Source of the DNA: a bacterium
Lineage (GTDB): Bacteria > Auribacterota > UBA3054
Assembly (NCBI GenBank): GCA_017557885.1
Contig: JAFYXV010000002.1
Location: 441,056-505,055, forward strand
Reading direction: 5' to 3'
DNA length: 64,000 nucleotides
Shown here: positions 44,410 to 53,096 of the stretch, one piece after another
Layout of the letters: each line of letters opens with the position of its first letter
How positions within the stretch are numbered: the stretch's first letter is position 1
Notes under the pieces: model-generated
Database searches by the model: none
What the model was told of the DNA's origin: nothing
What the model saw: only the letters and a program-made list of their open reading frames with translations
Translations under genes and position numbers: made by a program

Positions 44410-45070
44410 ACTGCTGTTCTTTTTGGCTTCCGTTTTCCTGCTCGTTTCCTGCGCGACCGTTGCCCCAGAACCGGACGACACGCCCGCTTTCGGCCCGGAC
44501 CGGAAGGAAAACGCGGTGAAGGAGATCAGGGAAAACAAAAATAAAAACGCCGGAAGCGTGTTCCGCTACAGCGTCGATCTGGAAATAGAAACGCTCGACC
44601 AGGGCAAGCAGAAGATCGCCGCCATGGCGCTCTGGCAGCCGGATCAGGCGGTCCGCTGGCGTCTGAAATACATGGGCTACACCTTTTTCTCGGCCCTCGG
44701 CAACAAGGACGTCTGGCTGCTTTTCCTGGAGGACGCCGGCATCGTTTACACCTGCCCGGCCTCCCGTTTGCAAAACGTGCGGGCTCCCAATATTCCGCCC
44801 TTGGCCTGGAAAGTGCTTTACCAATCTTTGGGCGGCTTCTGCCCCGAAGTCGGGCGCATTAAAAAAGCCTATGAAAGCGGCGGCCGGGTGGTCATAGAGA
44901 CCGCCGACGGAAAACTCTCCTACGACCAGCTGTTCCTTCCCGCTTTCGGATGGTGGGAAGCGCCCTCCGGGGAAAAATGCCTGGCCAGTTTCAGCAAGCC
45001 TGAAGCGGTCAACGCCCCGCACGCCTTCGAGCCCTGCACCAACAAATACCGGGTGCTCCCCCTGCAGTAG
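44399..45070 (+). CDS. Lipoprotein with LolB/DUF4292-like features
   Basis: Protein of 223 aa with a type II signal peptide (MKGKLLFFLASVFLLVSCAT, lipobox LVSC, Cys near residue 18). The mature part is beta-rich: FRYSVDLEIETLDQGK, IAAMALWQPDQAVRWRLKYMG and a long strand-rich half resembling LolB and DUF4292 lipoproteins that hold fatty chains. Cys in CPASRL and the C-terminal CLA/CTNK may form a disulfide. It overlaps the membrane protein gene before it, and its stop touches the rlmN start. Function inferred only weakly. Confidence 0.75.
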   Translation: MKGKLLFFLASVFLLVSCATVAPEPDDTPAFGPDRKENAVKEIRENKNKNAGSVFRYSVDLEIETLDQGKQKIAAMALWQPDQAVRWRLKYMGYTFFSALGNKDVWLLFLEDAGIVYTCPASRLQNVRAPNIPPLAWKVLYQSLGGFCPEVGRIKKAYESGGRVVIETADGKLSYDQLFLPAFGWWEAPSGEKCLASFSKPEAVNAPHAFEPCTNKYRVLPLQ

Positions 45071-46120
45071 ATGGAAGGAAGCGCGCTACCCTCTGTTTCG
45101 GAAACCCCCGACAGCGCAATGGCCGGGTGGTTTGCCTCGGCGGGCGAAAAGCCCTACCGCCTGAAGCAGCTTAAAGATTGGTATTTCAAGCGTCCGGAGG
45201 TCAAGAGTTTTCAGGAGCTGGCGAATTTCCCCAAAGCCCTGAGGGAAAAGCTGGAGCGTGATTTTGCTTTTTTAAGCCTGTCTCTGGAAGAGGCGAAACT
45301 GGCTCCGGACGGCTCGAAAAAACAAACCTTGCTTTTGCGGGACAGCCTTGTGACGGAGACCGTGACCATGCCGATGGACGGCTACCATACCGTCTGCCTT
45401 TCCACTCAGGTAGGCTGCCCTGTGGGCTGCCGCTTCTGCTTTTCCGGGCGCCACGGCCTCAAGAGAAACCTGACGGCCGGTGAAATGGCGGACAGCCTCC
45501 GCTGCTCTCTGCCGCCTTCCGGCGCCGAGAGTTTGAACCTTGTCATCATGGGCATGGGAGAGCCTTTTTACAATTACGAGGCGCTGAAAACTTTCCTCAA
45601 CATTTGCAAAGACGGCTTCGGCGTCGGCTCCCGCCGGGTGACCGTCTCCACGGTCGGCGTTCTGGCGGGGATAGAAAGATTCGCCGCGGATTTTCCGCAG
45701 ATGAACCTGGCGGTCTCGTTGCACGCTCCCAGGGAAGAGCTGCGCCGGACGCTTATCCCCAGGGCGCCTTCCGAAATAAGGGAACTTTTGCCCGCCTTGA
45801 AAAAATATTTCGCCGCCACCAAAAGGCTCGTGACTTTCGAATACGCCATGATAGGAGACGTGAACGACAGTCTTAGGGAAGCGAAAGAATTGTGCGAGCT
45901 TTTGAAAGGCTTCGACTGCAAAATAAATCTGATTCCCCTGAACGAGGTGCCGGAGGGAGATTTTTCGCCGAGCGAGAAAGAAAACTCGGAGCGCTTCGTC
46001 GATTATTTAAAAGGACGCGGCATGAACGTCACAGTAAGGCACAGCCTGGGCGGAAAAGTCGGCGGAGCCTGCGGACAGCTGGCCGACCGCCGGAACGGGG
46101 ACGTTCCCAAAAAGTCCTGA
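45071..46120 (+). CDS. rlmN: Dual-specificity RNA methyltransferase RlmN
   Basis: Radical SAM enzyme, 349 aa, adding a methyl to C2 of A2503 in 23S rRNA and A37 of some tRNAs. The cluster motif is Cys116-x3-Cys120-x2-Cys123 (CPVGCRFCF). GMGEPFYNY, STVGV, SLHAP and the catalytic C-terminal Cys in GACGQL are present. The ATG directly follows the preceding stop. It ends six bases from a convergent gene. E. coli RlmN is 384 aa; the N-terminal RNA-binding part is slightly shorter here. Confidence 0.95.
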   Translation: MEGSALPSVSETPDSAMAGWFASAGEKPYRLKQLKDWYFKRPEVKSFQELANFPKALREKLERDFAFLSLSLEEAKLAPDGSKKQTLLLRDSLVTETVTMPMDGYHTVCLSTQVGCPVGCRFCFSGRHGLKRNLTAGEMADSLRCSLPPSGAESLNLVIMGMGEPFYNYEALKTFLNICKDGFGVGSRRVTVSTVGVLAGIERFAADFPQMNLAVSLHAPREELRRTLIPRAPSEIRELLPALKKYFAATKRLVTFEYAMIGDVNDSLREAKELCELLKGFDCKINLIPLNEVPEGDFSPSEKENSERFVDYLKGRGMNVTVRHSLGGKVGGACGQLADRRNGDVPKKS

Positions 46121-46126
46121 AAAAGC

Positions 46127-46768
46127 TTATTCCGGCTTGAAGGTGTTTTTGTTTTCCGCCCACCACTTCTTCCATTCCTCGGCGGTCTCGAAATTGGCGT
46201 CCGTATAAAAGCCGAGGTTGAAGATGGCGTTCTCCCTGACGTCGTCAAATTGGCTGTCCAGGCAGTCGATAAGGACCTGGAACTTGCGGCGGCTCTCCAC
46301 GTAATCCGCGATGGTGGTCATGGCGGAATCCCTGACGTCCTCGTTGGGATCGTTCAGAAGCGGGATCATATCGTCCAGCATGAAAGCCACGCCGGCGTAA
46401 TCTTCCAGGGCCATCAGAGCCTGCTCCCGCAGGTAGGCGTCGTCGCTTTTCAGCATCTTGCGGAAAGCCGCCCGGACTGACGGGCCCCTGGTTGTGGTCT
46501 TGCTCAGAAAGGTGGCGTACTGGGCCAGAACGACGTTGTTGGTCTCGTTGGCGCACTGCTTCAGAAGAGCGTCCACATCCGTGTTGGAGGTTGATCTCAC
46601 GATGGCTTCTATCTGCTGGGGGTCGAAGATGGGAGTCGAAAATTCGTTTTTCCCGGCCGCTTTGGCGGCGTTCGCCCCGTCCTGCCCTTCCGCTTCTTTT
46701 TTCTCACAGCCGCAAACGGCCAGCCCGAAGGTCAGAAGGCATAAGATCAATGCTTGCGAAGATGACAT
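46127..46768 (-). CDS. HEAT-repeat lipoprotein
   Basis: Protein of 213 aa with a lipoprotein signal (ILCLLTFGLAVCGC, lipid on the first or second Cys near residue 19-21) and an Ala/Lys/Glu linker. Residues of about 55-190 hold three to four HEAT/Armadillo-like helical pairs (DDAYLREQALMALEDYA, DPNEDVRDSAMTTIADYV, FDDVRENAIFNLGFY). HEAT solenoids bind proteins; the partner is unknown. It ends in EEWKKWWAENKN, a tail seen in many planctomycetal and verrucomicrobial HEAT lipoproteins. GAGGA lies before the ATG. Confidence 0.85.
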   Translation of the reverse strand: MSSSQALILCLLTFGLAVCGCEKKEAEGQDGANAAKAAGKNEFSTPIFDPQQIEAIVRSTSNTDVDALLKQCANETNNVVLAQYATFLSKTTTRGPSVRAAFRKMLKSDDAYLREQALMALEDYAGVAFMLDDMIPLLNDPNEDVRDSAMTTIADYVESRRKFQVLIDCLDSQFDDVRENAIFNLGFYTDANFETAEEWKKWWAENKNTFKPE

Positions 46769-46804
46769 AAAGAGTCCTCAAAAATAAGATTAAAAGTTCA
46801 ATAG

Positions 46805-46813
46805 ATTTTAGCA
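46805..46813 (-). promoter_or_regulatory. Extended -10 promoter of the HEAT lipoprotein gene
   Basis: On the minus strand TGC plus TAAAAT (46805-46810) lies 36 bases before the start codon. Confidence 0.5.
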
Positions 46814-46913
46814 TAAAAAAGCTCCTGGAAAAAAGGCGTGAAAAGCGAAGCGCCAAGTCTCTCCGGCCTTTCCGGCGGAGGCCTTCCTAAGTGTTTGTTT
46901 TTGCTTGTCTTTA

Positions 46914-46922
46914 TGGTATAAT
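46914..46922 (+). promoter_or_regulatory. Extended -10 promoter of the DUF2225-like gene
   Basis: TGG plus consensus TATAAT (46917-46922), with a weak -35 TTGTTT at 46895-46900, lies 38 bases before the ATG. Confidence 0.6.
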
Positions 46923-46960
46923 CTAAAATTATTCTGAGAATTATACTAGAGGTAAAACCA

Positions 46961-47602
46961 ATGTCCACATTCTTCGATCAAGAAAACACGTGCGCGGTCT
47001 GCGGCGCGACAAGCAGCTATACCTGCATCGGCAGCACCAACAGCTTTGGCGCGCCGGATCTGGATCTGCGTCCGCCTCCGATGCAAAGAGACACTATGTT
47101 CGCCTGGATCCAAGCCTGCCCCGCATGCGGCTACGTCGCCGACAATGTGTCCGACCAGACCAAAGTGACCAAAGAATGGCTGCAGTCGAAAAGCTACCAG
47201 ACCTGCGACGGTATCGCTTTCCGCTCCGAGCTGGCCGTAAACTTCTACAGGCGGCATTTGATCTGCCTGGAAGAGGGGAATCCGGAAAATGCTTTCTACG
47301 CTGTCCTTTACGCGGCCTGGTCCTGCGACGACACGGGGGACGACGAAAACGCCCGGATCTGCCGAAAACTGGCGGCCTCGATGGCGGTGAAGCTTATAGA
47401 GGGCGGGGAAGTCAACAAGGAAAATCTTCTGCTGATCAGAGCGGACTTGATGCGCAGGGCGGGGATGTTCGACGAGCTGATCGAGCAGTACTCTTCCGTC
47501 AGTTTCCAGAATGAATTGTTGAGCAAAATACTGAATTTTCAAATCGCAAAAGCAAAAAAGAAAGATACCGCCTGCTATAACGTCCAGAGCGTGACGGGCT
47601 GA
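46961..47602 (+). CDS. DUF2225-like zinc-ribbon/TPR-like protein
   Basis: Cytoplasmic protein of 213 aa. Its N-terminal third has two Cys pairs, CAVCG and CPACGY, like the zinc site of DUF2225 proteins, with DLDLRPPPMQRDTMF between them. The rest is helical with a TPR-like look (AFYAVLYAAWSCDDTGDD, NLLLIRADLMRRAGMFDELI). Such proteins often count small units of Cys-rich peptides in Firmicutes and PVC members, but no function is known. AGAGGT lies before the ATG. It runs into argF after 40 bases. Confidence 0.7.
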   Translation: MSTFFDQENTCAVCGATSSYTCIGSTNSFGAPDLDLRPPPMQRDTMFAWIQACPACGYVADNVSDQTKVTKEWLQSKSYQTCDGIAFRSELAVNFYRRHLICLEEGNPENAFYAVLYAAWSCDDTGDDENARICRKLAASMAVKLIEGGEVNKENLLLIRADLMRRAGMFDELIEQYSSVSFQNELLSKILNFQIAKAKKKDTACYNVQSVTG

Positions 47603-47642
47603 TGAATTGTTCAAGGCAAAGCCAAATAAGGAGAATTATTTT

Positions 47643-48578
47643 ATGGCAAATTACACTAATTTGCTTCGCATGACAGACCTTAGCCCCGAAACCCTTCGGA
47701 AGATCCTGAAGGTTTCCGCGGCGCTGAAAAAAGAACCGGAAAACACGCTGCTCAAAGGCGAAACTTTGGCTTTGATCTTCGAGAAGCCCAGCCTCCGCAC
47801 GCGCGTGAGCTTCCAGCTGGCCGCCGAGGAAATGGGCGGCCGCGCTTTGGTCCTGCGTCCGGATGAGATCAAAATGGGCGTCAGGGAAGCGGTCAAAGAC
47901 ATCGCCCGCTATCTTTCCCGCAACGTCACCATTGCCGCCATGCGCGTCTTTTCCCACAATACGCTGGTCGAATTCGCCAAATACGCCTCCATTCCCGTGG
48001 TCAACGCTTTGTGCGACGAGGAGCACCCCTGCCAGGCCTTCGCCGATCTTCTGACCATTGAGGAATGCTTCGGAAAAATCAAAGGCGTCAACATCACCTA
48101 CCTGGGCGACGGCAACAACGTTTGCTGCAGCCTGATGTTCGGCGCCGCCATGACCGGAGCCAACATGACCGTGGGCTGCCCCAGGGGCTACGAGCCTCCC
48201 GAAGACGTCGTGAAAAAAGTCTTGGAATACGCAGCTGAAAGCGGATCCTCGATAAAGATAATAAACGATCCCAAAGCCGCCGCCGCCGGAGCCGACGTCC
48301 TCTACACGGACGTCTGGGTCAGCATGGGCCAGGAGGAGGAAAAAGCCAAACGCATGAAAGATTTCGAAGGATTCTGCCTGGACGACGAATGTTTGAAGAG
48401 AGCCTCCGCAAACGCCATAGTGCTGCACTGCCTCCCCGCTCACCGCGGCGAAGAGATCACTGATTCCGTCATCGAGAGCGCCGGCTCCCGCGTCTTCCAG
48501 GAGGCGGAGAACCGCCGCCACGTGGAGAAAGCGGCGCTTTTGTTCGCCCTCGGCAAACTCGACCAGGTGAAGTGCTGA
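47643..48578 (+). CDS. argF: Ornithine carbamoyltransferase
   Basis: Forms citrulline from ornithine and carbamoyl phosphate in arginine synthesis; 311 aa. The carbamoyl-phosphate site SLRTRVSF (usually STRTR) is at residues 50-57; HPCQAFADLLTI and the ornithine-site HCLPAHRGEEI are intact. The ATG at 47643 is chosen because AAGGAG lies eleven bases before it; a longer frame from 47607 has no such site. Other arg genes are not in the window. It precedes the exopolysaccharide locus by only four bases. Confidence 0.95.
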   Translation: MANYTNLLRMTDLSPETLRKILKVSAALKKEPENTLLKGETLALIFEKPSLRTRVSFQLAAEEMGGRALVLRPDEIKMGVREAVKDIARYLSRNVTIAAMRVFSHNTLVEFAKYASIPVVNALCDEEHPCQAFADLLTIEECFGKIKGVNITYLGDGNNVCCSLMFGAAMTGANMTVGCPRGYEPPEDVVKKVLEYAAESGSSIKIINDPKAAAAGADVLYTDVWVSMGQEEEKAKRMKDFEGFCLDDECLKRASANAIVLHCLPAHRGEEITDSVIESAGSRVFQEAENRRHVEKAALLFALGKLDQVKC

Positions 48579-48582
48579 TCCT

Positions 48583-49389
48583 ATGGCGTTCTGGAATTTC
48601 TGGCATAAAAAGAAAGAAGCGGAGGGGCAGGAGCAGATCTTCCCCAAAGTGGACCTTCACGCCCACATCCTGCCCGACGTGGACGACGGCAGCAGGGACG
48701 AGGCCATGACGCTGGAAATGATGGAAGCGGCTTTGAAAGCCCGCGTGGTGCACATCAACGCCACGGCCCACCACAGGAACAACCTTAGCCCGGAGATCGA
48801 CGTGATCCGCCAAGCCTTCTCCAAGGCCAAAGAGCTCAGGGATAATAATCTTCTTCCCCTTTCCCTCTCCTGCTCCCTGGAGACGGAATTCTATCCGGAA
48901 GTCGAGACGCTTTTCAAAGACTGCCGCGTTTCCCTCACGGGCAAAAACGGCAAGTACGCCCTCGTGGAGTTCACCTCCGACGTCAACCAGCAGGCCGCCG
49001 TGGCGGCGGTCTTCCAGCTTTCCCTGGCCGGGTTCCGGCCGGTGGTGGTCCATCCCGAGCGCTTTTATTTCGTGCAGCGCCATCCGGAAGCCGCCGGGGA
49101 GATGCAGAGCCGCGGCGCCCTCATCATGCCCAACGCCACCAGTTTCGTCGGCCACTACGGCCAGGTCGCCAGGGAAACGGCGGAAAGCATCTTGAAAAAC
49201 GGCGCGGCCGACGCCCTCAGTTCCGACGCCCACCGTCCGGATTATTACGAACAGTACGCCGCCGGCTGCCGCTGGGTGGCGAAAAAATACGGGGAAAACA
49301 CGCTTGTTGACCTGACCTGGAAAACGCCCTGCCGGATCCTTGGCTACGAACCGGAGACCGAGCGGGACGATTTCGATCCTTTCCTTTGA
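48583..49389 (+). CDS. CpsB/CapC-family tyrosine phosphatase (PHP fold)
   Basis: Manganese-dependent protein-tyrosine phosphatase, 268 aa, of the PHP superfamily. The first metal site is KVDLHAHILPDVDDG at residues of about 20-34, the second VVVHPERFYF, then SSDAHRP near residue 216. It removes phosphate from the tyrosine-rich tail of the BY-kinase encoded next and so cycles polysaccharide assembly. An N-terminal hydrophobic MAFWNFWHKKK may attach it to the membrane. First gene of the exopolysaccharide locus. Confidence 0.92.
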   Translation: MAFWNFWHKKKEAEGQEQIFPKVDLHAHILPDVDDGSRDEAMTLEMMEAALKARVVHINATAHHRNNLSPEIDVIRQAFSKAKELRDNNLLPLSLSCSLETEFYPEVETLFKDCRVSLTGKNGKYALVEFTSDVNQQAAVAAVFQLSLAGFRPVVVHPERFYFVQRHPEAAGEMQSRGALIMPNATSFVGHYGQVARETAESILKNGAADALSSDAHRPDYYEQYAAGCRWVAKKYGENTLVDLTWKTPCRILGYEPETERDDFDPFL

Positions 49390-49428
49390 TAATAAATCTC
49401 AACATCAATAACCAAAACGGTACGCAAC

Positions 49429-51474
49429 ATGAACGAACAGACAAACTGGGAAGCCAAAACGGAAGAGCGGGACATTCGCTATTATTTTGAAGTTTTGACC
49501 AAATACGCTCCCCTGATCTTCATCATCACCGTCATCACCACGGGCCTGGCCATCGCCATCACCTTGAACATGCACAAGGTCTATCAGGGAAAAGTTCTCC
49601 TGTGCATCGAACCCCAGGACAACACGATCATCGACAACGTCAGGGTCAGCGACCAGCGCGCCTACGCCTTGAGGCAGACGCAGATCCAGATGTTCTACAG
49701 CCGCAACCTGATCAAGATGACCCTGGACACTCTGCGCACCAACTCCCTTCTGTCCTTCACCATTCCCAACCGCAAGGCCACGGAAGCCCAGCTCATCACG
49801 GCCTTCTCGAAAAAGATCTCGCTGAAATCCGAGATGCGCACGGACCTGGTCTGGCTCTACGTGGAGGACGAGGACAAAAGGCGCGCCAGCGCGTACTGCA
49901 ACACCCTGGCGGAAACTTACATTCGCTTCTCCGTGCAGCGCCGCATGGCGGTTATGCAGCTTTACTACAAGCAGATGAACGACAACGCCAACGCCAAGAA
50001 AGCCGAGCTGATCGCGGAGGAGCAGGCCCTTCTGGAATACAAGAGCACCAACAACTACCAGAACGTCCCCGGACACATCGAGCTTCTGAATTCGGAGATC
50101 GCGGAGCTTCAGCACGTGCTGCAGAACAACCTTGTGAAGCTTGACGACCAGAGCCTCTCGGAGACCGAAAAATTCACTATAGGCGACGAAAACGCCAAGA
50201 TCAACCGGGACATACTGCACAAGCGCTCCACCATCATCGCCCTGGACGAGATCGTGAAAAACGTCAAAGTCCGGGAGATGCAGCTGGAGTCCACCCGCAG
50301 CCAATACAGGGATCTGCTGGCCCTGGTCTCGAAGTTCGCCCTGGGCAGCAATATGGAAAACTACAACGTGCGCATCGTGGACTATTCGGAGGTGCCCACC
50401 TCGCCCATCAAGCCCAACGCCATCAACAACCTCATCATGGGGTTTGTCATCGGCTTGGTGCTGGGCCTCGGCCTGACCTTCTTCCTGGAATATTGGGACG
50501 ACACCCTGAAGACTCCGGACGATGTGGAGCGCTTCCTGCACATGCCCGTTCTGGGCACGGTCCCCAAGATGGCCAAGTCCAACAACGTCCAGGATCTGGA
50601 AAGGATCGTGGAATTCTATCCCAAGAGCATCATCACGGAAAGCTACCAGTCCATCAGGACGAACATTCTTTTCTCTTCGCCCAAGCCGATCAAAGTCATG
50701 GTCATCACCAGTTCGGCCATGAGCGAAGGTAAGACCACCACCGCGGCCAACGTGGCGGAGGTCATGGCGGCCGCCGGCGACAAAGTCCTTTTGATCGACG
50801 CCGACATGCGCCGTCCCCGCGTCCACAAGATCTTCGGCGAAGACAACGACGGCGGCCTTTCCGCCTACCTGGTGGGCATGAAGGAGGTCGGCGATCTGGT
50901 CAGGAAGACCACCATGCTGAACCTCAACATCATCAACTCCGGCCACACGCCGCCGGTGCCGGTGGAGCTCCTGAACTCCCCGAGGCTGGGCGAGCTGGTC
51001 AAATGGGCCAGGGACAACTACGACCGCGTCATCATCGACGCTCCGCCCTACATGGTGGTGACGGACAGCGCCATCATCGCCCAGCACACGGACGCCGCGC
51101 TGCTTGTGGCCAACGGCGACAGAACGCCCAGGGAGCAGGTCAAGAACTGCCTTGCCCAGCTCAAGAAGATCAACGTCAACGTCCTGGGCATCATATTGAA
51201 CAACGTGGATATCTCCAGAGGCGGTTATTACCGCTACGGCTACACCTACTCTTACTACCGCTCTTACAGGGCCTACAGAAGCTCCTACAGGAGCGCCTAC
51301 CGAAGCGCCTACAAGAGCAGTGAAAGCAGCAAATCCGACAAGGAGCCCAAGACGGCCGCCGCCAACCCGGCCGACAACCGCCGCAAGGCCCTGGAAGCCT
51401 ACGAGAAACTGCTGAAAGAAAGAGAAAAGGCAAACGCGGAAAAAGATAATAAAGACAAAGAAGCCCAAAGCTAA
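49429..51474 (+). CDS. wzc: Wzz-type chain-length determinant fused to tyrosine (BY) kinase
   Basis: Polysaccharide co-polymerase, 681 aa. Two TM segments near residues 27-46 and 325-345 border a periplasmic coiled-coil Wzz part. The cytoplasmic kinase has Walker A SSAMSEGKTTTAAN (about 428-441), Walker A' LLIDADMRRP and Walker B VIIDAPPY (about 534-541). The tail has a striking Tyr cluster (GGYYRYGYTYSYYRSYRAYR and a repeated YRSAY unit), the autophosphorylated region. Length of exported chains depends on its phosphorylation cycle with the CpsB-type phosphatase. Confidence 0.93.
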   Translation: MNEQTNWEAKTEERDIRYYFEVLTKYAPLIFIITVITTGLAIAITLNMHKVYQGKVLLCIEPQDNTIIDNVRVSDQRAYALRQTQIQMFYSRNLIKMTLDTLRTNSLLSFTIPNRKATEAQLITAFSKKISLKSEMRTDLVWLYVEDEDKRRASAYCNTLAETYIRFSVQRRMAVMQLYYKQMNDNANAKKAELIAEEQALLEYKSTNNYQNVPGHIELLNSEIAELQHVLQNNLVKLDDQSLSETEKFTIGDENAKINRDILHKRSTIIALDEIVKNVKVREMQLESTRSQYRDLLALVSKFALGSNMENYNVRIVDYSEVPTSPIKPNAINNLIMGFVIGLVLGLGLTFFLEYWDDTLKTPDDVERFLHMPVLGTVPKMAKSNNVQDLERIVEFYPKSIITESYQSIRTNILFSSPKPIKVMVITSSAMSEGKTTTAANVAEVMAAAGDKVLLIDADMRRPRVHKIFGEDNDGGLSAYLVGMKEVGDLVRKTTMLNLNIINSGHTPPVPVELLNSPRLGELVKWARDNYDRVIIDAPPYMVVTDSAIIAQHTDAALLVANGDRTPREQVKNCLAQLKKINVNVLGIILNNVDISRGGYYRYGYTYSYYRSYRAYRSSYRSAYRSAYKSSESSKSDKEPKTAAANPADNRRKALEAYEKLLKEREKANAEKDNKDKEAQS

Positions 51475-51485
51475 GGAGGCCTCAC

Positions 51486-53096
51486 ATGTCGGACAAGAGC
51501 CGCACAATCTGCTTCAGCAGCATCCTGGCGATACTGGTCGCGTCCCTGCCCTGCGCCTATTTCCTGCTTTTCCAGGAATACGTAAGGCTGGCCGTGCTGG
51601 GTCTTCTCATCTTCGCCCTGCTCCTGTATTACAAGGGTGAGTTCGCCAAAGCCTACTGGCGGCGGGCTCTCCTGGGGCTGAGCGTCGTGTACGCCATCTA
51701 CGCCTGCGACCCTCTGACGGCGGGCAGTTTCGATCCCGCGAAGGAGACGGCGGTCTTCTATTACGTTTACGCCGTCCTGATCTGCCTGGCGCTTCTCATC
51801 GATTTTCTCATGATGATCACGAATTTCTTCGTCAAGCGTCAGCAAGCCAAAAATTTTCTCAAATCCATTTCCATCACGGAATGGTGCGTTTACCTGGTGC
51901 TTCTGAACGGGTTCATGTTTTTGGCGATCACCGAGGCCTTCGGCATGCTGAGATCCGGCAGCGGCCTCTTCTATTCCGCCCTGACCTGCTTCAAGCCCTT
52001 GGCCGCAGTCATTCTCTTTTTCCTGATAACCAGGTTCTGCGCGCCCAGCGACCACGAGGAGCATGAGAAGGCTTCGGCCGGCGCCAAATCCTCCCTGAAG
52101 CTGCATTACAATCTGCTGGCGATCTTCTTCATCGGCTTCGTCTTTTACTCCGTGGTCTTCGGCGGCGCCAAGATCGGCATCGCCGTCAGCAAGACCCGCT
52201 TCGTGACCAGGGACGCCAACAGGCTCAAAGCAAAAGGCCAGGACGCCTACGGCGCCGTCATGCGCGCTTTTTCTCTCTGCGACGACGAAGCCGCCAAGAT
52301 CTATGACCTGGGATACCTGGCCGGCAAAAAGGAATACGAGGCCCAGGCGGCTCTTGCGGGAGACGACTTCAAAAGACGCCAGGTGGAAAAGGAGGCCCTC
52401 ATAGGCGCCCTCATAGGCCAGACTCAAGACTTTTTGGCCGCTTTCTACGCGGACTCCCTGGACCCCTCCTACCGCTTCGCGACTCACACGGTCACCCAGC
52501 ACATCCAAAGGTTGATGAAGAGCGCCCAGCAGAACAGTTATCTGCTTTACTTCCTCTCCCGGTTGAACGCCATGGCCGGCAACCAGGTCATCGCCCGCAA
52601 TTATCTTCAGACCTTCGGCTTCAACTATCCCGACCACCCCAGCGTGGCTTTCCTGACCAGCACTTTCTCCAGCTCCGCCGACAAGGTCTACACCCTGCCC
52701 TGCGCCTACTGGCTGGTCCCCAGGGAGGACGCCGCGGTGGAAAGGACCAGCGAGGAGATCGTCATGCTCAACGGCCGCAGCACCGCCGGCTATCTCTGGC
52801 TGCCCCCCGGAAAATATTCCTTCACGCTTTACGCCAGGGACGAGGGCGCCGACCATGAGAAAGCCAAGGAGATGAATTTCGACCCGGCCTGCAAAGCGGA
52901 GATCTGGGTCGGCGACGAATCCTCCGCCCTCCGGGTCATCTCGGAAGACCGCAAGTTCCAGCCCTACGAGATGGAGTTCAACGTCAAGAATTCGCCCGAG
53001 CTCTTCACCCTGCGCTTCACCAACGACCGCGACGAGGGCAAGGGCCTTGACCGCAATCTCGGATTGCAAAAACTGGAGATCAGATGCGTTCAGTAG
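51486..53096 (+). CDS. Unknown membrane protein with C-terminal beta-sandwich
   Basis: Protein of 536 aa with about seven TM segments in the first 235 residues, a helical periplasmic part (to about 400; KSAQQNSYLLYFLSRLNAMA) and a C-terminal beta-rich domain (about 420-536; GYLWLPPGKYSFTLYARDEG, AEIWVGDESSALRV, RNLGLQKLEIR) that looks like a carbohydrate-binding or ligand-capping sandwich. No family is recognised. AAGGAGG lies before the ATG, 11 bases after the BY-kinase; it overlaps the next gene by 13 bases. A role in chain assembly or modification is inferred from position. Confidence 0.75.
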   Translation: MSDKSRTICFSSILAILVASLPCAYFLLFQEYVRLAVLGLLIFALLLYYKGEFAKAYWRRALLGLSVVYAIYACDPLTAGSFDPAKETAVFYYVYAVLICLALLIDFLMMITNFFVKRQQAKNFLKSISITEWCVYLVLLNGFMFLAITEAFGMLRSGSGLFYSALTCFKPLAAVILFFLITRFCAPSDHEEHEKASAGAKSSLKLHYNLLAIFFIGFVFYSVVFGGAKIGIAVSKTRFVTRDANRLKAKGQDAYGAVMRAFSLCDDEAAKIYDLGYLAGKKEYEAQAALAGDDFKRRQVEKEALIGALIGQTQDFLAAFYADSLDPSYRFATHTVTQHIQRLMKSAQQNSYLLYFLSRLNAMAGNQVIARNYLQTFGFNYPDHPSVAFLTSTFSSSADKVYTLPCAYWLVPREDAAVERTSEEIVMLNGRSTAGYLWLPPGKYSFTLYARDEGADHEKAKEMNFDPACKAEIWVGDESSALRVISEDRKFQPYEMEFNVKNSPELFTLRFTNDRDEGKGLDRNLGLQKLEIRCVQ

